DNA of 64,000 nucleotides from Euleptes europaea (Eukaryota; Chordata; Lepidosauria; Squamata; Sphaerodactylidae). The notes beneath the pieces were generated by a model that was given only the letters and a program-made list of their open reading frames with translations, was not told the DNA's origin and ran no database searches. Position 1 is the stretch's first letter; every line of letters starts with the position of its first letter. Location of the stretch: assembly GCF_029931775.1 (NCBI RefSeq), contig NC_079312.1, forward strand, positions 13,833,821 to 13,897,820, in the 5' to 3' direction. A program made the position numbers and the translations under genes. Positions 42,107 through 64,000 of the stretch are shown here, piece by piece.

Positions 42107-42942
42107 CAGGGATGGGGAACCTCAGGCCCGGGGGCCCTATGCGGCCCCCGAGGACATTTCGGGAGCTCCGGGGGCCCGCCGTGGCGGCACAGGGCGGCCC
42201 TGCCTGAGGGTGTTCCTGGGGCTACGGCTTGCAGGGGCGCTGCAGCGGCCTTTGGACCTCCTCTCGCCGGCAAGAGGAGGGGGAGGGACGCTTCCCCCAA
42301 GGCTGCCCCCTATAGCCGCAGCGTGCAGGATCGACGGGGCACACTGTAAGCCCCTCTTGCTGCCTGTCGGCTGTTGAGCAACGAGAGGGAGGGGGGAAAA
42401 GAGGCCCGTGGTTCCTGGCAGCAGAGCATGCGCGCAGGAGCCGATCGGGCTTTGGGGGGCCTTTTGTGGACTCTGGGGGTGGGAGGGCATGGAGCCTGGG
42501 GCCAGGTCGCGTGGGGCCGGTGTGTGTGTGTGGGGGGGAAGGCTTTTCTCTCTCCCTCTCTTTCTGTCTCTTTCTTTGTCTGTCTCCCTCCATCCTTTTC
42601 TTTCTCCCCCTCTTTCCATTTCTTTCTCCCTTTCTCCCTTTTCCTCTTTCTCTGTTTTCCTTCCTTCCTCCCTTGCTGATCGACTGTGGGCTGCGCCCCC
42701 CTGGTGCCTCGTTTGCTCGGGCCCACAGCTGGCTGCCCTCACACCTGGGGGAGGAGCGGGGGCGCCTTCCACGCTTTCTCTGCGTGGTGTCCCCTGGGGT
42801 TGCCAACCTCCAGGTGGTGGCCGGAGACCTGGCAACTCTAGCCTCTCCCCCGCACACTGGGAGATCTACACCTGGTATGGCCCCCGAATGATGTTATAAA
42901 TGTGCAAATGGCCCTTGGCAGGAAAAAGGTTCCCCACCCCTG
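42107..42942 (+). mobile_element. hAT-type element, non-autonomous
   Basis: Ends CAGGGATGGGGAACCT and AAGGTTCCCCACCCCTG are inverted repeats. 8-bp target sites ccctaaaa / ctctaaaa flank it. GC-rich core with a CT-rich stretch (42,545-42,670) and a fragment of the foldback MITE (about 42,795-42,840). No transposase. Confidence 0.75.
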
Positions 42943-43424
42943 CTCTAAAATATTTTGCTGCAGTGCACGTTGATGGGCCTTAATGCAGCTTACTGTTGGG
43001 TTCTGGTCTGGCGTAAGGTCTTATGGTTTTCTGGACTCCTTGTTCATTGCTGCTGTTAGTAGTATGGTTGCATATTTTAAAATAAAATCTTCCTTTCCCC
43101 CCTTACATTGCATCGTGTTGTCTTCATAGATACTTCCGATATTTCTGTGCAATTAGTCTTCTGTTTAGTGAGCAAATGACTGAGGATATGTATTAGTTAA
43201 TATAGCAAAGCTGCACCGTCGTAGAAGCGTGGAACCAGGTGCAGCAAATAAACTCCAAGCAAGTATAATTGCAAAAAGGCAAAACATACATTTATTGAGG
43301 TAGGTTCACTTCACTTCCATGTTGCCATCAAAAGGAGAAAGTAGCCTAATCTAAAGAATATTATTCCCTATCGCAACTGACCAACGCATCCAGTGTCATG
43401 TTAAGTAGTTAACAGTGTCATGTT

Positions 43425-43508
43425 AGGAGGTAGTTGAGAATTTCCTGCATTGCGCAGGTGGTTGGACTAGATGACCTTGGTGGTCCCTTCCAACTCTTTG
43501 ATTCTATG
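43425..43508 (+). mobile_element. CR1-type 3' end
   Basis: GGTTGGACTAGATGACCTTG ... CTTTGATTCTATG. 42,943-43,424 holds nothing recognised. Confidence 0.65.
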
Positions 43509-43874
43509 TGTGCGCAAATAAGAAGGCATGGCTTCTGCATGAGAGAACTGTAGATGGCAGGTCCACCAGGAGAGAGAGGACAAAGGACACAGTAAGAGGA
43601 GGAGGAGTCAGAGAGAAGTTCATCTCATTCATTAAGAAGATAACAAATATGCACATCGAGCATAATGTATCCCCCCCCCAGTGTCCAGGCATGCCAAGTC
43701 ACCTTACTCCAGCACAAACAAATGGAGCCTCCTGTTGGTGAACATTTTGAGAGCCAGGGGGGTGTAGCCATTAGGGTTGGAAAGAGAAATAAAAAGGCCC
43801 CACCAGTTACAGAAGATAAAAAATAAAGCCAAGGCCGATGGTGCAAAATAGGTACAGATATTCTTTATTACTCA

Positions 43875-43990
43875 GACTGCATGGCATTATACTCCATTGA
43901 AGTCCCTCCCCTCCCCAAACCCCATCCTCCTCAGGCTCCACCCCCAAAATCTCCAAATATTTCCCAACTCAGAGCTGGCGATCCTAGGGT
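43875..43990 (-). mobile_element. Foldback MITE, partial
   Basis: TGAAGTCCCTCCCCTCCCCA to GAGCTGGCGATCCTAGG, the antisense 5' half of the AGGGTTGCCA family. Confidence 0.6.
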
Positions 43991-44837
43991 GGGGGTGTTT
44001 CACACCTTTGTCAACACTTCTGGTTCACCTAGTTGTATTTTCCTATGTACCTGGAACAGAGAAGTCCCTGAAGGTGTCTCTGTTAGAAACAGGCATTTTT
44101 TACTGAACTATTTTATACTGTTTGCCTCAGTTACCCTTACAACAACCCTGTAGGGCAGGCTAGTGTTATTACCATTCCTATGTTACAAATGAGGGAATTG
44201 AGACAAGGATATAAAAGCATCAACTAAAGATTTTCAGCGAAGGGAAGACTGCAACCTCGAAATGCTTGTCTCACATCTTGCTGCAATCTGGTTGGTTTTC
44301 ACATCCTTCCTAAAGCTGTGTTTCTAAAGGTCAGTGCCAATTTTTCAGTGAAAAACTCTGAGAGCCAAACAATTTCTAATAATCTGGCCCTGCACGCTGC
44401 TATAAGCTGCCAGCTGCTTTACAGGCACAGCTGCATGTCCCAGTTGCAGGTCTAACGCGGTGTAGTCCTTTTTCTTGCATCAGGGCTCTATCACCTCATT
44501 CCCACTTTAGATCTAGATGGTGACAGAACTTATTTATTTACTTACTTAATTATACCCCATTTTTCTCCCCAATTCGGGGGGGGGGGGCTACAATAGCTTG
44601 CAACATAATTATTCCTCCCCATTTTATCCTCACAACAACCTTATGAGGTAGATCATGCTGAGAGCATGTGACCAGCCCATAGTCACCCAGCTTCCATGGT
44701 AAAGTGGGCGTTCAAACCTGGAATCTCCCAGATCCCTAGTTCCACAGCGTAGAACTACTTTGTTCAAACCCAGGTCTGTCTTGCTCCTGGAAGTGGTCTT
44801 ATATTGAGATCAGAAGTGACACACGGAGAGGGGGTGT

Positions 44838-45290
44838 TAGGGGTTATGGTAGAGTATCTGCTTGGCATACAGGAGGTCCCAGGCTCAATCCCCGGCATCT
44901 CCAGTTAAAAGGGCCAGGCAGTGGGGGTGGGTGAGAGACCCTTGACCTGAGATTCTGGAGCTCCTGCTGCCAGTCAGAGTAGACAATCCGGACCCTGATA
45001 GACCAAGAAGAGTAGGTTTTTATATGCCTACTGAGAACAGAATCAAACCAGCTTACAATCACCTTCCGTTCCCCTCCCACAACAGACACCCTGTGAGATA
45101 GATGGGGCTGAGAGAGCTCTTAATAGAACTGTGACTGGCCCAAGGTCACCCAGCTGGCCTCGTGCAGGAGTGGGAAATCAAACCCAGTTCTCTAGATTAG
45201 AGTCCACCACTCCAAACCACCAGTCTTAACCACTACAACCATGCTGGCTCTCCAAGAGGTCTGACTCGGTAGAAGCAGCTTCATGTGTGT
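44838..45290 (+). mobile_element. tRNA-derived SINE split by a second SINE
   Basis: Head ATGGTAGAGTATCTGCTTGG with B box GGCTCAATCCCC, then TGCCAGTCAGAGTAGACAAT. Its end (AGCAGCTTCATGTG) resumes after an antisense SINE of the (CTT)n family at about 45,005-45,255. Confidence 0.7.
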
Positions 45291-45819
45291 TGCTCCACAC
45301 ATATACACTAGGATAGCTCCTCACAGTAATGGAGAACAATTTACTTGTGGAATTCACATCCACAGGATCTAGTGATGGCCACTAGTGTAGGGACCTTCCT
45401 TGTTCAGAAGCAATGTACCTGTGAATACCAGTGTTGGGGGGGGGGGTCAGTAACAACAAAGGTAGGTCTCAGCCTCCATTCCCTGGTTGGCCAAGTATAC
45501 GAACCAGGATTCTGGAGTAGATGGACCACTGGTTTAGATCCAGCAGGGCTCCTCCTGGATTATGTTCTTACATTCCTATGTGCAAAAGGCCAAACAGTGC
45601 CTTCTTCACAGTGTTTCTGTTAAGAATAACACCATGTGGGAGAGAGGCTGAATCTCCTACACACCGTGGTGCCAATCTGTAGCAGGAACAGCATGCGGAG
45701 AGAAGAAAAAATATACCAATTGTATATGGCAGTGTTCGAGTTCACTCTATAATCCAGGCCCTGTGAATTCTGTCTTGTGGAAATCAATCCTGACACACCT
45801 CATAGCTGTAGCCTTGTAT

Positions 45820-46300
45820 GTGTTTTTCTCCACGGTATTGTTTCCTCAGAATAACCCTATGAGGTAGGTAAACTGAAGAAGAAGAAAAGTTAGTTTTTAT
45901 ATGCCGACTTTCTCACTTAAGGAAGAATCAAACTGGCTTACAATCACCTTCCCTTCTCCTCCCCACAACAGACACCCTGTGAGGTTAGGTGGGGCAGAGG
46001 GAGTGTGACTAGCCCAAGGTCACCCAGATGGCTTCATGTGAAGGAGTGGGGAAACAAATCCAGTTCACCAGATTAGCATCTGCCGTTCATGTGGAGGAGT
46101 GAGGAATCAAACCTGGTTCTCCAGATGAGAGTCCACTGCTCCAAACCACTGCTCTTAACCACTACACCACGCTGTCACTACACCAAGCTGAGACAAATTG
46201 AATGGCTCAAGGTCAGCCAATAAGCTTCATGGCTGACTGGGGATTTGAACCCAGAACTCCCTGCTCTTAATCCTACACTGTAACCACTACACCTAACTAG
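45820..46300 (-). mobile_element. MIR-like tRNA SINE split by a (CTT)n-family SINE
   Basis: 45,820-45,878 (ACCCTATGAGGTAGGT) and 46,185-46,300 (GACTGGGGATTTGAACCCAG ... ACCACTACACCTA) are two halves; 45,880-46,175 is an antisense SINE of the 5652-type. Confidence 0.65.
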
Positions 46301-46379
46301 TTCTTTCTTCTCACTTCATGCAAGAGTTTCTTGAAGTGACTCATTTGTATGGTTTGAATCCCCACATGGATTCTTCGCA

Positions 46380-61338
<14,959 letters not shown>

Positions 61339-61958
61339 CTGCAGGTTCAGGGAAACGCAACAAGAAAAGAGCTTTCCCGCCTATATCCAAATTGAATTCT
61401 ATAGCTGAAACAAATCACTCTTGTGGGAACCAACGCTAAGCACACCGGGGCCGCAAAATTCTGTTCCTCACACAAAAAACGTTTGCTGGAACTGAAGCCT
61501 CTCTAAACACAAGCAGGTGCAAAACCTGTTTGTCCTCATTCCTCGTGGGCATGGGGCTCTCTCAAATTCTAAAAAAGGCATTCAGAAGTTTTCAGGGGCT
61601 TTGAGAAAATTCTCCCTGCCCGGCCTCCTGTTTCAAAGGCAAAGGGGGGAAAGATGCATCCCACCTTTGAGAAGCCACTCCCGTCCCTCAGTCTTTCCCT
61701 CTTGGAATGAACGCAAACAACCTCTTAGCCAGCATCTGCGTGAGCCAGGGGTGTCCTCACCTTCTCTTGCAAGGATTGCATCACCTGGCAATTGCAGAGT
61801 TTCCTCCCTCCATGGCTGCTTGTAAATACAGCGTTCCTACAGTCGGCACGGAGATTACCGCTTTTGTTTTCATAATGCATGTAACATCAGAGCCTCCATG
61901 TTCAGAGGCAGTGTACCTCTCAATGCCAATTACTAGGAGACACCATCCTGCTCATAAA
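61339..61958. other. Intron of gene C, nothing recognised
   Basis: No exon or repeat could be assigned. Confidence 0.35.
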
Positions 61959-61959
61959 C

Positions 61960-62176
61960 GGGGTCGCCAATTCTGGCCTGGGAAATTCCTGGAGATTTGG
62001 GGGTGGGGCCTATGGAGGGAGGAATTTGGGGAGAGATTTCAACTAGAATCTATGGTACACCATAGAGTTTGCCCGCTGAAGTTGCCATTTTCTCCTGGGG
62101 AACTGATCTCTGCAGACTGGAGATCAGTCGTTCCAGGAGAACTCCTGGCCCCACCAGGAGGTTGGCAACCCTACTG
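61960..62176 (+). mobile_element. Foldback MITE, AGGGTTGCCA family
   Basis: GGGGTCGCCAATTCTGGCCT to CAGGAGGTTGGCAACCCTAC. Confidence 0.65.
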
Positions 62177-62705
62177 ATGGGCCTTCCTGGGGTATCTGAC
62201 TGTCCACTGTGGCGTATACTGGACTAGGTGGACCATTGGTTTGATCCAGCAAGGATGCTTTTTTCATTCCTCCTTTGTTTTTCTGAAGATTTAATTGGAC
62301 AGGCCAGGACTTAATTATGGCCTCTGGTCTTTTGTTTTACCACTGAATTTACTCACATTCCTCCTGTCAGACTAATAAAATCCCAATCGGCTTTTAAAGA
62401 AAGAAAAAATCCTTTAAAAGTTCTTTTTGATTGTTCTGCTTACATCCTCTTTTTAAATAAATAAAATGCTTGCTGATCAAAGTCACTCTCCACATGCTCA
62501 AGGGCACACTCCTCTTAGATACTAACTTCAGAGGGTCCAGACCTGTGTTTGAAAACAAACTGGGGGGGGGAGTGTTCTAGTTAATTACGCAAGTCTATGA
62601 ATTTCTAGTAGATTTCCCCAGGATAGCATGCAGCAGTGGTTAGAGCAGCAGCTAGGAAACGGGTTCAAATCCCCACGCTCTCTCAGTATAATCCACCTCA
62701 CAGGG

Positions 62706-63245
62706 GGACATCTTTATTACAGCCAAAGGCAAGCATAACATCAAAAATATACATCCTATGATAAAACTATACAGCTCCTGCTTACAGCATCTCATCCGTG
62801 CTGATTAATCTGAAGATTTACCCATAAAACCTTTATTCATCATTAATGCCTTCCTTTTCCAAGACATGAGAGCAGACTTTTGCTACTGAGTGCGAAATAA
62901 GAGTCACCCTGTCTTCTTGCAGATATTCTACCAAATAAACCTCAGAGGTGTAAGAGTATACAAACCGAGATAGCAGGGGAGTAATTTAAAAGATTTCTGG
63001 CATCATCATAGTATTCACAATGAATCAATATATGTACTAGCGTCTCCACCACATCCATAGAGCAGGAACATTTACGTGTCTCTCTTGGGCAATGAAGAAA
63101 CCTTCCCAAAAGTACAGCTGACGGAAGGGCATCAAATCAGGCCCTAGAGGAAGGTACCTTGCAGGGTTGTTTTGAGCAGTGGAGAGACGCAAGTTGTCCA
63201 CCCTGAACGTGGAGGAAGGCTGGGGTAACAATAAGACCGAGCTGT
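62706..63245 (-). mobile_element. LINE 3' end (jockey-type)
   Basis: Minus strand encodes DVVETLVHILIHCEYYDD and LFGRISARRQGDSYFALSS, a LINE C-terminal zinc-knuckle-like region. 62,620-62,705 is a tRNA-SINE head fragment. Confidence 0.45.
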
Positions 63246-63298
63246 AGTTAGGATGGCTCTATTGAGATTTCCTTCTCCTTCTCCTGCCCCTTCCATAC

Positions 63299-63530
63299 CT
63301 TTTGTTCCTACAAGCTGAAACAGCAGAAGGAAGAGAAGCGGCAGATGCCCTCCGTCCTTTGTCTAGATGTCCTCCCCCAAGCCTTAGGGATGGGGGCGTC
63401 GCAGCAGCAGCATCATTTGCTTCTGTGGGGGCTCCGGATGCGGCTGGAAAAGTTCTTGGACAACTTGCTTCCCGCCGAACAGCACAAAGAAAGGAGCGAT
63501 CTGTATCCAAGACCCCAGGATTTTATACAG
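63299..63530 (-). promoter_or_regulatory. Possible promoter and 5' UTR exon of gene C
   Basis: On the minus strand a TATAAAA box (63,527-63,521) stands ~30 bp before a CpG-containing stretch that ends at an AAAAG/GTATGG donor (63,299). Reading through this exon is out of frame with exon 1's ATG, which fits a non-coding leader. Confidence 0.35.
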
Positions 63531-63571
63531 CCCTCTGGTGGTTGCAGGGCACACTCTGTGTGTGTGTGCAG

Positions 63572-63826
63572 AAAAGGGCAAGAGTCCAGTAGCACCTTAA
63601 AGACTAACAAGAATATTTTCTGGTAGGGTATGAGCTTTCTGGTAGGTATGACAATTAGAATGTCTAATTCTAAGCTGTATCTGAAGAAGTGAGCTGTGGC
63701 TCGCGAAAGCTCATACCCTACCAGAAAATATTCTTGTTAGTCTTTAAGGTGCTACTGGACTCTTGCCCTTTTCTACTACTGCAGACAGACTAACACGGCT
63801 ACCCACTGTGAATTATTTGTGTGTGT
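63572..63826. mobile_element. Penelope-like element, second family
   Basis: Same layout as 53,595-53,846: minus copy, plus copy with CTGAAGA-A-GTGAGC-TGTG-GCTCGC-GAAA, then the AACACGGCTACCC tail. Flanked by tgtgtgtgtgc repeats. Confidence 0.65.
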
Positions 63827-63827
63827 G

Positions 63828-64000
63828 CGTGTGTGTGCCCCCGCAAATCACAGCTGATTTATGGTGACCCAGTAGGATTTTCAAAGCAAGAGACGTTCAG
63901 AGCTGGTTTGCAAACTTGGAGCATGAAATTGACTTTTCAAATGGTTGCCAACTCCAGGTTGGGAAATTTCTGGAGATTTGTGGGGGGTACAGTCTGCAGA
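63828..64000. repeat. SINE tail and start of a foldback MITE
   Basis: 63,840-63,930 is the antisense tail of the tRNA-5S-BovB SINE (CACAGCTGATTTATGGTGAC). From 63,942 a MITE begins (GGTTGCCAACTCCAGGTTGG) and runs off the window. Confidence 0.55.

Noticed and set aside
42137-42899. Overlapping frames of 140-230 codons
   Set aside because: Inside a hAT element with bounded ends; composition artefact.
63345-63626. Plus-strand open frame of ~90 codons
   Set aside because: Overlaps the proposed leader of gene C and runs into a Penelope copy; no recognised domain.

Overview
The window reads as lizard DNA, most likely from a gecko. The repeats are those of a squamate: CR1, RTE-BovB, L2, jockey-type and L1 LINEs, Sauria-type tRNA/BovB SINEs, a tRNA-5S-BovB composite SINE, Penelope-like elements, hAT and Tc1/mariner-like DNA transposons, and a very abundant ~200-bp foldback MITE. 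The species is an inference. Everything here comes from reading the sequence; no database search was possible.

Three host genes can be assembled, all KRAB/C2H2 zinc-finger genes. Gene A (+, 2639-17568, ten coding exons, about 1020 aa) joins a KRAB A box to six small phase-1/phase-1 exons, an acidic linker exon and an exon with 22 C2H2 fingers. Gene B (+, 30143-40034, five coding exons, about 448 aa, 8 fingers) is a paralogue of A; it matches A from the promoter (a ZNF143-like ACTACA..TTCCCAG element) through exon 1, the KRAB exon and two KRAB-B-like exons. Gene C (-, 61338 down to 46380, eight coding exons, about 610 aa, 8 fingers) faces B tail to tail. Its first half is a TRIM-type coiled-coil cassette, including the 23-nt micro-exon typical of TRIM genes, spliced in frame to KRAB and fingers.

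Layout: 1-613, 3' end of a Ty3/gypsy chromovirus fossil and its LTR. 650-2350, nested old repeats. 2.5-17.6 kb, gene A with duplicated exon modules and large intronic LINE/SINE/PLE insertions. 17.5-29.9 kb, repeat-rich spacer with L2, CR1, a purine array, an ORF1-only L1 and a hAT element carrying a 269-bp perfect palindrome. 30-40 kb, gene B. 40-46.3 kb, spacer with hAT and PLE-like elements. 46.4-61.3 kb, gene C with introns full of MITEs. 61.3-64 kb, its probable 5' end and more repeats.

All three products should be nuclear DNA-binding proteins. The KRAB domain is known to recruit the TRIM28/KAP1 silencing complex and the finger arrays choose DNA targets, often transposons. How A, B and C divide the work cannot be read from the sequence. 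The most unusual points are the TRIM-coil/KRAB/zinc-finger architecture of gene C, the in-frame duplication of a three-exon module in gene A, the hammerhead-ribozyme-like cores in the Penelope-like copies, and the large perfect palindrome.
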